Positions 52,875 through 61,965 of a stretch of 64,000 nt of DNA are shown here, one piece after another. The stretch's first letter is position 1, and every line of letters begins with the position of its first letter. A program made the translations under genes and the position numbers. The stretch comes from Paenibacillus sp. V4I7 (GTDB lineage: Bacteria > Bacillota > Bacilli > Paenibacillales > NBRC-103111): contig NZ_JAUSZD010000002.1 of the NCBI RefSeq assembly GCF_030817275.1, positions 434,001-498,000 of the forward strand, read 5' to 3'. The notes under the pieces are model-generated. The model saw only the letters and a list, made by a program, of their open reading frames with translations, was not told the DNA's origin and ran no database searches.

Positions 52875-54452
52875 ATGAATAAGAACAAAAAAGCAATGAA
52901 ACGTTGGGCGTCTAGCATTGTGATGACTACACTGGCATTATCTGTTGCAGCATGCTCCTCAGGCAGCAGTGGAAACGAGAAGCCTTCTAATTCAGCTCCA
53001 GCTAATTCTGGAAGTCCGGCGAAAGAAGCTCCAATCGATATCAGTATCATGGCGCCTATATTTAAACCAACCTTTCCGAAGGATGACAGCCCTGTAGCTG
53101 CGGAACTTGAGAAATATACAAACGCTAATATTCATTTCGAATGGGCTGCAAACTCTTCCTATGGTGACAAATTTAACATCACGTTGGCATCAGGCAAGCT
53201 TCCGACAATCCTTGTTTCTACAGATAAAGGAGCAAGCTTTATTAATGCGGCAAGAACCGGAGCTTTCTGGGAGCTTGGACCTTATTTGAAAGATTATCCG
53301 AACCTCAGTAAAGCAAATCCGATCGTGCTTAATAATACGACAATAGACGGCAAAATCTACGGTTTATATCGTGGAAGAGCCTTGGGCAGGAACGCAATCG
53401 TATATCGTAAAGATTGGCTTGAGAACGTAGGTATGAAGCCGCCGCAAACCATTGATGATTTTTATAACATGTTGAAAGCGTTCACCTTAAACGATCCGGA
53501 CAAAAATGGGAAAAATGACACCTATGGGATGGTTGTATCTAAATGGGGTGGCGGCTGGGCCGGCCCTCTTGATCAAATTGCGATTTGGTTTGGCGCTCCG
53601 AACAAATGGGGCGAGGATGCCAGTGGTAAGCTCCAACCTAATTTTCTAACTAATGAATACTTGGATGCAGTCAAATTCATGAAAAAGCTGTATGATGAAA
53701 AATTGATTAACCAAGATTTCGCTGTATTTGATACAGCCAAGTATAATGATCCTATTTTTAACAGCCAAGCTGGAGTGATCGTTGACGTGGCAGATTCTGC
53801 AGCGCGCAATGAGGATAAAATCCATCAAGCGATGGAGAAGGCAGGCAAGGACGATAAGAATAAGCAATATATGGATGTTATCGGTTCAGTAAGTGGTCCG
53901 AAGGGGCTGCGAGCTTTACCAACTTCCGGGTATGCAGGTTTGATCGCCATCTCCAAATCAAGCGTGAAAACGGAAAAAGAGCTTCGCCAAGTACTTTCGT
54001 TCCTCGATAAAATGAATGATGAAAAAGCGCAAATCCTCGCGAGCAATGGGATTGAAGGAAAGCATTACAAGAAAGTTGAAGGCGGTATCGAGCCTAGTAA
54101 GGATTCAGCGTTAATGGAATCAGAATTGGAAGGTTTAAATCAAATACTAAACTTCCTTCCGGAAAGTAAGGCGTTGACCGTAGTGCAGACACCGATTCGG
54201 AAAAAGCAGGATCAGGTTCAAAAAGATAATGAGAAAATCGTTCTCGCTAATCCAGCTGAACCGTTAATCTCGAATGTATATACACAAAAAGGTCCGCAAT
54301 TGGATAACATCATTAACGATGCACGTGTTAAATTCATTGTTGGTCAAATCGATGAAGCTGGCTTCAAAGCGGCGCTTGACCTCTGGAAGAAGAGTGGCGG
54401 CGACGACTATGTGAAAGAAATCAATGACCTTTACGCCAATATCAAAAAGTAG
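52875..54452 (+). CDS. Sugar-binding lipoprotein of the LplA/YtcQ group
   Basis: About 525 residues from the ATG at 52875 with GGGAGG nine bases upstream. Signal peptide with lipobox SVAAC at residues about 24-28, then a Ser/Gly/Asn linker and a large extracellular solute-binding protein type 1 fold (AELEKYTNANIHFEWAANSS; TILVSTDKGASFINAARTGA; LYRGRALGRNAIVYRKDWLE; DPDKNGKNDTYGMV). Size and order (permease, permease, lipoprotein) match Bacillus importers for rhamnogalacturonan oligosaccharides. Located right after the pectin enzyme genes; the ligand is inferred from context. Confidence 0.88.
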   Translation: MNKNKKAMKRWASSIVMTTLALSVAACSSGSSGNEKPSNSAPANSGSPAKEAPIDISIMAPIFKPTFPKDDSPVAAELEKYTNANIHFEWAANSSYGDKFNITLASGKLPTILVSTDKGASFINAARTGAFWELGPYLKDYPNLSKANPIVLNNTTIDGKIYGLYRGRALGRNAIVYRKDWLENVGMKPPQTIDDFYNMLKAFTLNDPDKNGKNDTYGMVVSKWGGGWAGPLDQIAIWFGAPNKWGEDASGKLQPNFLTNEYLDAVKFMKKLYDEKLINQDFAVFDTAKYNDPIFNSQAGVIVDVADSAARNEDKIHQAMEKAGKDDKNKQYMDVIGSVSGPKGLRALPTSGYAGLIAISKSSVKTEKELRQVLSFLDKMNDEKAQILASNGIEGKHYKKVEGGIEPSKDSALMESELEGLNQILNFLPESKALTVVQTPIRKKQDQVQKDNEKIVLANPAEPLISNVYTQKGPQLDNIINDARVKFIVGQIDEAGFKAALDLWKKSGGDDYVKEINDLYANIKK

Positions 54453-54487
54453 CAGGTAATAATTTTCAACTTCATAGATATCATCAG

Positions 54488-54515
54488 GGACGCCGACTGC
54501 TATCGGCGTCCTTTC
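54488..54515 (+). terminator. Terminator of the sugar importer operon
   Basis: GGACGCCGA pairs with TCGGCGTCC around a six-base loop, followed by TTTC. The T tract is short but the stem is very stable. Confidence 0.75.
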
Positions 54516-54638
54516 ACATTCCTGAGTGTGGCAAATATTCGCTTCATATTCCATACGGAAGTGCATCTGCCTAAACCATATGGTAGATTATAGAAAGCGA
54601 TACATATATAAGAATGGGAAGCGGAAGGGGTTAGGACT

Positions 54639-55595
54639 TTGGAGTCTACACAGATTGTTATTGAAGCGGACGGATTAGTGAAAAACTACGGTACCTTTCA
54701 GGCCGTACGGGGAGTCAACTTCCAGGTATATCAAGGAGAAGTATTTGGTCTGCTTGGTCCTAACGGCGCAGGCAAAACGACAACGATGGAAATGATCGAA
54801 GGCCTGCGTAGGCCCGATGGGGGCTATGCCCGAGTGGCCGGATACGATACGCAAAAGGACTTGGCAAAAGTGAAAGAAGTCATCGGCGTTCAACTTCAGT
54901 CGACCTCGCTTTTTGAACTGTTGACGGTTGAGGAAATTATGAAAATGTACGCAAGCTTCTATCCTAGTCCGGTTCCGGTTGAACCGCTGCTGGAAGATTT
55001 GACTTTAACGGACAAAAGAAGCGGCCGCGTCAAGCATCTCTCCGGAGGCCAAAAGCAGCGTCTTGCTATCGGTCTCGCCCTTGTTAATGACCCAAAGGTC
55101 ATTTTCCTGGATGAACCGACGACGGGGCTGGATCCACAAGCCCGCCGTACGCTTTGGGACATCATCCTGAAGCTGAAGGAGAGAGGCAAGACGATCGTTC
55201 TCTCGACGCATTATATGGAAGAAGCACATGTGCTTTGCGATCGCATTTGCCTGATGGATCAAGGTAAAGTAGTGGCGCTCGATACGCCGCGCAATCTGGT
55301 ACTGAGCCTTCAGTCCGATAGCGCGATCGAGTTCCGGCTCAAAGGGCTGGACGAAAGGACGGAGGAGAACAAGAAACACTTACTTCGTGAGCTCAGCGAA
55401 GTACGTGAAGTGAAAGGTGTAGAACTGCGTAAGGACGTATTCGTGTTATATACAGATAAGCTTCAGGTATCGCTTACAGACCTTATTGAGAAAAGTGCTG
55501 GCGGCGTACTTGAGCTGGCTGATTTGCAGACCCGCACGGCTACACTTGAAGATGTATTTATTACGATGACCGGAAGGAGCCTGGAAGAAAAATGA
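54639..55595 (+). CDS. ABC-2 type exporter ATPase subunit
   Basis: 318 residues starting at TTG 54639 with GGAAGGGG upstream. A single ATPase domain: Walker A LLGPNGAGKTTTMEMIEGLR, Q-loop VQLQSTSLFELLTVEE, signature HLSGGQKQRLAIGLALV, Walker B VIFLDEPTTGLDPQARR and switch His in VLSTHYMEEAH. The C-terminal 90 residues (ELSEVREVKGVELRKDVFVL) are the DrrA-like regulatory extension. It overlaps the permease gene by four bases (ATGA). The pair would export a drug, lipid or peptide; no substrate gene is next to it. Confidence 0.92.
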   Translation: MESTQIVIEADGLVKNYGTFQAVRGVNFQVYQGEVFGLLGPNGAGKTTTMEMIEGLRRPDGGYARVAGYDTQKDLAKVKEVIGVQLQSTSLFELLTVEEIMKMYASFYPSPVPVEPLLEDLTLTDKRSGRVKHLSGGQKQRLAIGLALVNDPKVIFLDEPTTGLDPQARRTLWDIILKLKERGKTIVLSTHYMEEAHVLCDRICLMDQGKVVALDTPRNLVLSLQSDSAIEFRLKGLDERTEENKKHLLRELSEVREVKGVELRKDVFVLYTDKLQVSLTDLIEKSAGGVLELADLQTRTATLEDVFITMTGRSLEEK

Positions 55596-56695
55596 AAGCT
55601 TACATTCAATTAACGCTGGCGCAGCTCCGGTTATTTGCGCGGAACCGGCAAGTACTGTTTTTTACGCTGTTTATGCCTTTGTTTTTCATGATTATGCTCG
55701 GCTCCTTTCTGGGCAATGGCAATGACATCAGCTTGAACGGAGTAGTCATCGACCAAGATCAAAGTGCGGAGTCCCGGGTTATGGTAGAAGCTCTTCAGGC
55801 GAATCAGGTGTTGAAGCTGAAGCCTGCCGAAGATTTGAATGCTGCTCTGGAGCAGCTCAAGCATGGTGATCAGAAGCTAGTCGTCGTTATTCAGAAAAAT
55901 TATGGCAGTGCTGTCGCGAAGAAGGGCTTGGATAGTTCTAAGGCGAGTTTTCTGCAGGTCTACTATGATCAGACGAACCAAATGAACTCACAGATCGGAT
56001 TGCAAGCCGTTGAGAGGGTTGCTGACGGTGTATCCAAAAGCATTACGAATTACGTCCCTATCGTCCAAATCGAACCGCTTGGCGTACAGGCGTTGCAACT
56101 TCGATACATCGATTTCCTCGTACCCGGAATTCTCGCTATGATGATCATGTCGAACAATCTGAACGGGGTGGCTGGACAGATTGCTTCCTGGCGGGAGAGG
56201 GGGGTGCTGAGACGGATGCAAAGCACTCCGCTGAAAGCATCGACGTTTATCGCTGCACAAATTACGGCGCGCCTCGTGTTGAACAATTTGCAGGCAATGA
56301 TTGTGCTGCTCGTGGGCTCCCTGATTTTCGGAACGCAAGTGAACGGCTCGTGGCTGCTGTTACTGCTCTTTGTCGTGCTGGGCACGCTGACGTTCATGTC
56401 CATCGGCTTTATCATTGCCGGTGTGGCCAAAACGCCGGAAAGCGCCGGGCCAATAGCCGGGTTCATATCGTTTCCGCTTCTGTTCTTAGGCGGCGTCTTC
56501 TTCTCCGTATCCAACATGCCGGAGTTTTTGCAGCCGATCGTGAAATCCATCCCGATAACCCAATTGAGCACCGCTTTAAGGCAGGTCATGAATGTGGGAG
56601 CGGGACTTGGTGATCTGTGGCTGGAAGCGCTGCTGCTTAGCATCTGGCTGGTGGTGTCGTTCATTATTGCTACTTTTACTTTTAAGTGGGAGTAG
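55592..56695 (+). CDS. ABC-2 type exporter permease
   Basis: 367 residues. One N-terminal membrane helix (VLFFTLFMPLFFMIMLGSFL), a large external loop (about 40-175) and five C-terminal helices, with the family segment YIDFLVPGILAMMIMSNNLN and SWRERGVLRRMQSTPLKAST as the cytoplasmic coupling region. It belongs to the ABC2_membrane_3/YhgE-like group by pattern. Translationally coupled to the ATPase gene upstream. Ends immediately before an insertion-sequence-like repeat. Confidence 0.9.
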   Translation: MKAYIQLTLAQLRLFARNRQVLFFTLFMPLFFMIMLGSFLGNGNDISLNGVVIDQDQSAESRVMVEALQANQVLKLKPAEDLNAALEQLKHGDQKLVVVIQKNYGSAVAKKGLDSSKASFLQVYYDQTNQMNSQIGLQAVERVADGVSKSITNYVPIVQIEPLGVQALQLRYIDFLVPGILAMMIMSNNLNGVAGQIASWRERGVLRRMQSTPLKASTFIAAQITARLVLNNLQAMIVLLVGSLIFGTQVNGSWLLLLLFVVLGTLTFMSIGFIIAGVAKTPESAGPIAGFISFPLLFLGGVFFSVSNMPEFLQPIVKSIPITQLSTALRQVMNVGAGLGDLWLEALLLSIWLVVSFIIATFTFKWE

Positions 56696-56700
56696 GAAGA

Positions 56701-56739
56701 GAAAAGAAAGCCCTTAACTAATAGGAGGCCACTGAAAAA
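56701..56739 (+). repeat. Left copy of an about 39-base inverted repeat
   Basis: Contains GAAAAGAAAGCCCTTAACTA and AGGAGGCCACTGAAAAA. The reverse complement of 58486-58525 matches it at nearly all positions with one single-base gap. GGCCACTGAAAAA resembles terminal repeats of IS1182-type elements, and a fragment of such a transposase lies just inside. Confidence 0.75.
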
Positions 56740-56775
56740 CTGTGTCCTCCTAAATCAAGTTAATGCTCTATAGAC

Positions 56776-56823
56776 AAAGACGGCGTTTACTCCCACATTC
56801 TGGGGGGATACGCCGTCTTTTTC
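56776..56823. terminator. Strong hairpin with T tract
   Basis: AAAGACGGCGT pairs with ACGCCGTCTTT, followed by TTT. It is the first good terminator after the ABC-2 exporter operon and may end that transcript. Confidence 0.75.
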
Positions 56824-57065
56824 CCTATGTAAAGCCCTGTTTGGTAATTCTTTTTAGTCGCCTTGCTCTTTTCTATCAATGTCTGCAATTGCTTCCCGTC
56901 ATTCTTTTCTCCTGTTGTGACAATGGCTGCATGCAGTTCGGAGAGAACCTTTCGGTATTCCACACCTAGATCAGCTGTACGGGATTTACCGAAGGATATA
57001 ATTATCAACTGGGAGAGTCCTTTATATTTACAATGCACTATAGTGGTAAGCGTCAAATAGCCCAC
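56787..57065 (-). pseudogene. Fragment of an IS1182-type transposase
   Basis: The minus-strand frame contains HAAIVTTGEKNDGKQLQTLI followed by EKSKA, which closely matches the middle of IS1182-family DDE transposases, where it precedes the catalytic GDTAYS segment. Here it instead changes to NYQTGLYIGKKTAYPPRMWE and stops in a hairpin. The upstream part is not transposase-like and has no proper ribosome binding site. Only about 25-50 of the usual 450-500 residues are recognisable, so this is a relic. It sits 50-90 bases inside the left inverted repeat. Confidence 0.6.
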
Positions 57066-57133
57066 ACCTTGTGATTAAGATGAGTGCTATTTGTAAACTT
57101 AACTCTATTTTATTTTAGTGGTACTAGTGACTA

Positions 57134-57958
57134 TTATGGATTCACCTGTGTAATTTGGCATATTGAAATAGCAGCATTTACTACTGTACCTCCTCCTATA
57201 TCCAATTGTCCATAAATAATTCCAAGTCCCGTTCTTTCTACGTTAAAATTTTCCGCCATTGAGCCATTACTGCTCCGAAAATTAACTGTTGTATTAATAA
57301 GTGTATCAAATAACTCTCTAAGAGGTCTTTCACGACAATCACATTCGCCCGGGAAATTGATAGGAGTATCCAATTCGATTTCAGGACCAGGTAAAAAGAG
57401 GACTGCATTCACATCTGCAATGCTGACTATAGAGGTTGTGTTAGTCTCTTCGTCTATTACCGTAACCAGAAAATCATTCACTTCATTGATGGTGACTTGA
57501 AATAATAAGGGTTGCACATTAGGTGCGTCTGCAACAGTAGAAAGAATAACGGTCACACCAATTAATTGTTCTAAGACATTCTGCATCGGAGAAACACAAC
57601 AATCACAAACACTAAATTCAGGTCCTGATGGTCCTGGAACTCCTGATGGCCCTGGTGGTCCTGGTGGTCCTGGTGGTCCTGCTGGTCCAGCAGCGCCAAT
57701 TGCTCCCGCAAGTCCTGCAAGTCCTTGTGGTCCAAGTGCTCCTGCAAGCCCTTCAGGTCCAGCTTCTGCAATTGCTCCCGCAAGCCCTTGAAGTAATTGC
57801 TGTCCTTCTGGCGGGGGACACGGCACCCGCACTACTTTTTTTATAACTATTTTTTTAATAACTCGAAGACGACGTTTCTTTTTTTTTCTTTTGGATAACA
57901 CAATTGCGGTTTTCTTTTTACACCGTTTTTTTCTATCCGGACAACTCAACAACGACAC
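57134..57958 (-). CDS. Collagen-like spore-surface (exosporium-type) protein
   Basis: Up to 274 residues. GGGAGG lies before several candidate starts (GTG 57958, TTG 57952, TTG 57949); the TTGs are better spaced. Residues about 10-45 are extremely basic (Lys/Arg runs), residues about 58-112 are collagen-type Gly-x-x triplets ([20 protein letters not shown]), then [20 protein letters not shown] and a beta-rich C-terminal domain of about 150 residues with a second cysteine motif ECDCRER. No signal peptide. Short collagen stalks with a globular C-terminal domain are typical of exosporium filaments such as BclA; assignment to the spore surface is by analogy. It lies between two inverted repeats. 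Confidence 0.82.
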   Translation of the reverse strand: MSLLSCPDRKKRCKKKTAIVLSKRKKKKRRLRVIKKIVIKKVVRVPCPPPEGQQLLQGLAGAIAEAGPEGLAGALGPQGLAGLAGAIGAAGPAGPPGPPGPPGPSGVPGPSGPEFSVCDCCVSPMQNVLEQLIGVTVILSTVADAPNVQPLLFQVTINEVNDFLVTVIDEETNTTSIVSIADVNAVLFLPGPEIELDTPINFPGECDCRERPLRELFDTLINTTVNFRSSNGSMAENFNVERTGLGIIYGQLDIGGGTVVNAAISICQITQVNP

Positions 57959-58085
57959 CTCCCTATAAAGATAGTTCAGTGTACGTGAGTTGTTTATTTT
58001 AGCATGGACTATTAGCCGGCTATAGCTAGACTAAAAACCATTTTAAGAATATTGGGCGTTAATCGTTGACCAAAATTCCCGGTCA

Positions 58086-58372
58086 CAAAGATACGCCATT
58101 GATGCGGTCCTTAGGTGATTTATCACAGGTTTATCCCATCATGCGAGGAACAAGTCCTTTATTAGTGCCACTTTCTTGGAGTAACTTTACTTAATGAAAA
58201 GTTAACGGTATTCGGATGGATAGGGGTAATTTTTATCATTATGGGTATCGCCTTTTGTAGAATGTCATCGAACCTGCTGAATAAGTCAGCTGCCAACCAA
58301 AAATATGAGCACATAATTATCCAAAGAATTATTGCTCTAACAATATCGTACATATTAAATAAAGGGCGGTGA
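58086..58372 (+). pseudogene. Decayed EamA/DMT-type transporter, C-terminal fragment
   Basis: One plus-strand frame reads PLMRSLGDLSQVYPIMRGTS then PLLVPL and hits a stop; the next frame continues LGVTLLNEKLTVFGWIGVIF then IIMGIAFC and ends at TGA 58370-58372. Joined, this is the typical final two helices of an EamA permease (YPIxRGxxPLLVxLxGxxLLxExLTxxGWxGxxLIxxGI). There is no 5' part and there is at least one frameshift near 58165. It shares the patch with IS remnants, so loss through insertion and deletion is likely. Confidence 0.7.
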
Positions 58373-58398
58373 ACGGATATTTCGTTCATCTTTTTTTT
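58370..58398 (+). terminator. Terminator behind the EamA remnant
   Basis: TGAACG pairs with CGTTCA around a seven-base loop, followed by nine T interrupted by one C. Confidence 0.75.
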
Positions 58399-58485
58399 TA
58401 CGACGTACAAGATACGGGTTACGGTTAAGGATATAAGTTCTTGTCAAACAAGGATACAAGTTCTTGTTGTCCGACATTAAGGAAC

Positions 58486-58525
58486 TTTTTCAGTGGCCTC
58501 ACTAATAGTTAAGGGTTTTCTTTTT
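58486..58525 (-). repeat. Right copy of the about 39-base inverted repeat
   Basis: The forward strand reads TTTTTCAGTGGCCTCACTAA then TAGTTAAGGGTTTTCTTTTT, the near-perfect reverse complement of the repeat at 56701. The pair encloses 1.8 kb with the transposase fragment, the collagen-like gene and the EamA remnant. Confidence 0.75.
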
Positions 58526-58654
58526 GAGGGTTGAGCATCACCAGAGCTTCAATCGTGCCTATTAGGCTCGTTCATTTTTCCAAAAATAAAATGTTCAACC
58601 CTATGGAAATAATCCGCATTTCTCTTTAATATAGGAAGCGTAAAGGAGGCAGTG

Positions 58655-59839
58655 ATGGGAATTAATAGAGATATAAAACAACTTTTGTTGATGAATACGT
58701 CATCTATGATTATTTTTAACTTTATTGGGATATTTGTTAATCTTTATATCTGGCAAAAAAATCAGAGTATTTTTGATGTAACTTGGTTTAATTTAGTGAT
58801 GTTTACTACGTGGGGATTTGCTTTTATTTTCGGAACTCAGCTTATAAAAAAATGGACCACACAATTATTGATACGCGTCGTGGCTCTTTGCGGGGCAGTA
58901 ACATTTACCATGTTGTCTTTTTTAGAACTGGAAAATCGAATGTTCTGGATTGCTTGTATTGCGGTTCCTGTAGGCATCATGTGGAGTTTTTATGCTGTAG
59001 CTCAAAATATATCGTTGACGAAACTCGGAAAAGGCAAAGATTTTGAAAGCTATTTTTCGTTTTCAAGCATCATCGGTCAAATCGTTTCGATTGTAAATCC
59101 GCTTCTTTTTGCCGGAGTCATTTCTTTCATTGGTTTTAACGGTTCTTTTTTGCTAATGTTTGTATTTGTCGCTCTTCTTATGGTTGTTTCTTTTTACATT
59201 CCCGCTATCTCTTTAAAAGATGAGAAGCAGGAAGAGGAGATTAAAAATATATTAAGAATTCGCCCGATCCAGTGGATCATGCTCTCTTGTATGATTGCCG
59301 GTTTTTTCTTGCAGTTCCAGGGGTTATTCGCACTTGTATTTACATTTTCCATTTCCGAAAACAAACTAGTTATTGCGCTATTAAGCATTGTCTATACGCT
59401 GTCTACAATTGTGGCGATGATTTTGTACAGAAAGAAGAAAGTTCGAGATTCAACGTGGTTATCGCTCGGAATGGTTATGATTTCTTTTGGTTTTTTGCTT
59501 GCACTCTTTCAATATCCTTGGATGCTCATTGCTTCGAACGTGCTGACGACCATGGGTATGTTTTACTTTGGTACGATATGGAATACAAAACAATTTAAAA
59601 TCATTGCGAAGCACTCTATTATCGAACAATCTAAAATTTTAATTTGGCGAGAGTTATCCCTTACGATTTCTCGAATCATTATGCTTGCTCTTATCCTTAG
59701 CGTTGAAAAAATCCAGGGACCTGTTTTTATTTCGCTCATGATAGTTGCCATTTTGTGTGCGGTGATTACTCCGCTTGTTTCAAATAAAATGGGAGATGCA
59801 GCCGATTCCTCGAAGCACGGTAAGTCTCGAAGTGAATAA
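58655..59839 (+). CDS. MFS-type transporter of A+T-rich composition
   Basis: About 394 residues from ATG 58655, with AAAGGAGG upstream; the GTG at 58652 is too close. Twelve or so hydrophobic helices with the loop pattern of major facilitator proteins and a charged central cytoplasmic loop (SLKDEKQEEEIKNILRIRPI) between helices 6 and 7. It resembles the YqgE/uncharacterised MFS group; substrate unknown. Codon use is clearly more A+T-rich than in the flanking genes, which together with adjacent IS and transporter remnants suggests horizontal acquisition. Monocistronic. Confidence 0.8.
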   Translation: MGINRDIKQLLLMNTSSMIIFNFIGIFVNLYIWQKNQSIFDVTWFNLVMFTTWGFAFIFGTQLIKKWTTQLLIRVVALCGAVTFTMLSFLELENRMFWIACIAVPVGIMWSFYAVAQNISLTKLGKGKDFESYFSFSSIIGQIVSIVNPLLFAGVISFIGFNGSFLLMFVFVALLMVVSFYIPAISLKDEKQEEEIKNILRIRPIQWIMLSCMIAGFFLQFQGLFALVFTFSISENKLVIALLSIVYTLSTIVAMILYRKKKVRDSTWLSLGMVMISFGFLLALFQYPWMLIASNVLTTMGMFYFGTIWNTKQFKIIAKHSIIEQSKILIWRELSLTISRIIMLALILSVEKIQGPVFISLMIVAILCAVITPLVSNKMGDAADSSKHGKSRSE

Positions 59840-60123
59840 AAAAATATTCCATTAGTGATCTTCTAGAGTAAATAAAGTCTGTCTAATCTCCCGTGGCTAC
59901 GCTGGAAATCAGGCAGATTTTTTAGTTACTTCTAAAATACCCATGGAATAAAAAATGAGCGGAGGATAGCCTTTATTTTGAGATAGCCGAAAAATGTCGA
60001 ATATTCAGATGATTTAGTTCATATTCTTCATTTTCACATCGATAGAAGGGGATATTGTCCTTATCTAGAATTATGTGTCAGAACATATCCGTTAAGTGTT
60101 AATGCGTGGAAGCGAGGTGAACC
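59840..60123. other. Intergenic region without genes
   Basis: About 280 A+T-rich bases between the MFS gene and the sensor kinase. A weak hairpin ending in AGGCAGATTTTTT near 59920 may terminate the MFS transcript. A promoter for the kinase operon must lie in the right half, but no clear -35/-10 pair was picked. Confidence 0.4.
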
Positions 60124-61965
60124 ATGGTACGACGACGACCTATTCCTATCTTCATCCAGTTGCTGGCCGGTATGTTTCTCATTGCGGCTCTTGCTATTGC
60201 GCTTACCAATCTGTTCAACTATCGCTTAACCTCACAGCTTGCGCTGAATCGTACGGCTGGCTATACGCAGGAGTCTGTCGACCAATTGTCGGCTAAGATT
60301 GATGTGCTGCTGCGTCAATATGATCAAGCCTCCCAGATGATTGCGTTCGATGAAAAGGTGCAGACCGCTTTGAACAAGCCGATTACAAAGCAAGGAGGGC
60401 AAGAGCAGCTTGCGTTGAACCGCTACCTTGCGGAGAAAACGCGCTATATCGCAGGTGAAATGCTCATTCACCTTTTTGACCGGGAAGGCAATGCTTACTC
60501 GTCTAACGAGTCGCTCCAGTTGTTTTGGCCGAAAGCGGATGACGCTGTGAGTGCTGTCACTTGGTACAGGAAAATGGAGGAGCTTGATGGTCATATGCTG
60601 TGGGTGTATGGTCCGGCTTGGCGAGATGGTGAGATTCCTGCCATTATTGGGGCCCGAAAGCTGAAGGACTCTCGAAACCTTACCGTTTTGGGGGATCAGT
60701 TCGTGGTGTTTCCTGTGGAGAAAATGAACCGGATGATTGGTGAAACGGGACAGCGTATCGAGCGAAAGGTGCAGGTCATGGATTCCATAGGGAATATTGT
60801 GTATTCGACGGAGCCTCGCGAGATTGGAACGGCGGCAGATCAAGGGCTGTTTTCCAAGTTCGGTGGGAATGCGCAGCCTTTCTTCGAATGGACGACGAGG
60901 GAGGATCGCAAGCGGATGCTTGTGACCTATGCCAAGTCCAATTACAGTGATTGGACCACCATCGCCTATTTCAAACCTGAAGCGGTGTACAGTGACGCTT
61001 CGCAGATGTGGGCGAATGCGCTGCTGACCATGGCTGCAGGTATCGGGATTGCCCTCGCACTGGTAGCGTACTTCACATGGACGCTTACGAAGCCAATTCG
61101 TCAATTGGCCGATGGGATGAACAAGCTGAGCAAGGAAGGCATCAAGCCGATCGACCGGCCTTTTGCGAGCCGGGAGATTACGCAGCTGTATTCAAACTAC
61201 AATGGCATGGTGCGTCAGCTGGAGGAAGTCGTTCAACGGCTCTCCGAGCAGCAGATCAGTGCCCAGAGGGCGGAGCTTGTCGCGTTGAAAGCACAGTTCC
61301 GACCGCATTTCTTATACAATTCACTCAATCTGATTTACTGGACGATTGAGGACGAGAGGCCAGAGAAGGCGCAGGAAATGACACTCGCGCTCGGTGAACT
61401 GCTTCGCTATAGCGTCCATCCGTCGACCGATTTCGTGACGCTCGGGGAGGATCTGGCGCAGCTGGACCGGTATTTATTGCTCCAGCGGGCGCGCTTCGGT
61501 GAGAAATTCAACGTTAGTCTCGACGTAGAAGAAGGATTGCAGCAGCAAAGTGTGATCCGGCTCGTCCTGCAGCCGCTCGTCGAGAATGCCTTCCACCATG
61601 GCTTAGAGCACAAGGACGAGGGGGACTGGCTCATTCGAGTCCGGATCTACCGGCAGGACGGCAAGATCCTGTGCTCAGTGGAAGACAATGGCGTAGGTAT
61701 GCCGCTTGCGGCCCTGCAGTTGCTTGAAGACTCGATTCATCGGGAGCAAGGCTTTGAGAAGAAGGCGGGCGGTATCGGATTAAGCAATCTGCATAAGCAG
61801 CTGCAGGCTTTCTTTGGTCCAGGCTACGGAATTCGCCTGATGCCAAGTCTTTTGGGAGGACTGCAAGTGGTATTATCACTTCCTCTGCTGGACCCGCCAT
61901 CTCAGTTAGATAGGGAGCAAGGATTGTTAATGCTGGGTAAAAGAGGGGATGATGGTGCTGCCTAA
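60124..61965 (+). CDS. YesM-type sensor histidine kinase
   Basis: 613 residues. Membrane helix 1 (about 9-30, IQLLAGMFLIAALAIALTNL), an extracellular Cache-like sensor, membrane helix 2 (about 297-322, LLTMAAGIGIALALVAYFTW), HAMP, and a His_kinase/HATPase pair of the LytS/YesM type: phosphorylated His in ALKAQFRPHFLYNSLNLIYW (most members have NPHFLYN), then LQPLVENAFHHGLEHKDEGD and GGIGLSNLHKQL. It overlaps the following solute-binding protein gene by 17 bases and is followed by a YesN-type regulator, forming a sugar-sensing three-gene unit. The binding protein may present the ligand to the sensor domain. Confidence 0.92.
   Translation: MVRRRPIPIFIQLLAGMFLIAALAIALTNLFNYRLTSQLALNRTAGYTQESVDQLSAKIDVLLRQYDQASQMIAFDEKVQTALNKPITKQGGQEQLALNRYLAEKTRYIAGEMLIHLFDREGNAYSSNESLQLFWPKADDAVSAVTWYRKMEELDGHMLWVYGPAWRDGEIPAIIGARKLKDSRNLTVLGDQFVVFPVEKMNRMIGETGQRIERKVQVMDSIGNIVYSTEPREIGTAADQGLFSKFGGNAQPFFEWTTREDRKRMLVTYAKSNYSDWTTIAYFKPEAVYSDASQMWANALLTMAAGIGIALALVAYFTWTLTKPIRQLADGMNKLSKEGIKPIDRPFASREITQLYSNYNGMVRQLEEVVQRLSEQQISAQRAELVALKAQFRPHFLYNSLNLIYWTIEDERPEKAQEMTLALGELLRYSVHPSTDFVTLGEDLAQLDRYLLLQRARFGEKFNVSLDVEEGLQQQSVIRLVLQPLVENAFHHGLEHKDEGDWLIRVRIYRQDGKILCSVEDNGVGMPLAALQLLEDSIHREQGFEKKAGGIGLSNLHKQLQAFFGPGYGIRLMPSLLGGLQVVLSLPLLDPPSQLDREQGLLMLGKRGDDGAA

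Noticed and set aside
57628..57846. Plus-strand Val/Leu-rich ORF and tandem DNA repeat
   Set aside because: Direct consequence of the Gly-x-x collagen codons on the minus strand; not an independent gene or satellite.
58162..58410. Minus-strand ORF of 82 codons
   Set aside because: Antisense to the EamA transporter remnant; its hydrophobicity mirrors the membrane-protein codons on the other strand.
60232..61104. Long minus-strand ORF of 290 codons
   Set aside because: Shadow of the YesM-type kinase gene; His/Arg-rich translation without motifs.
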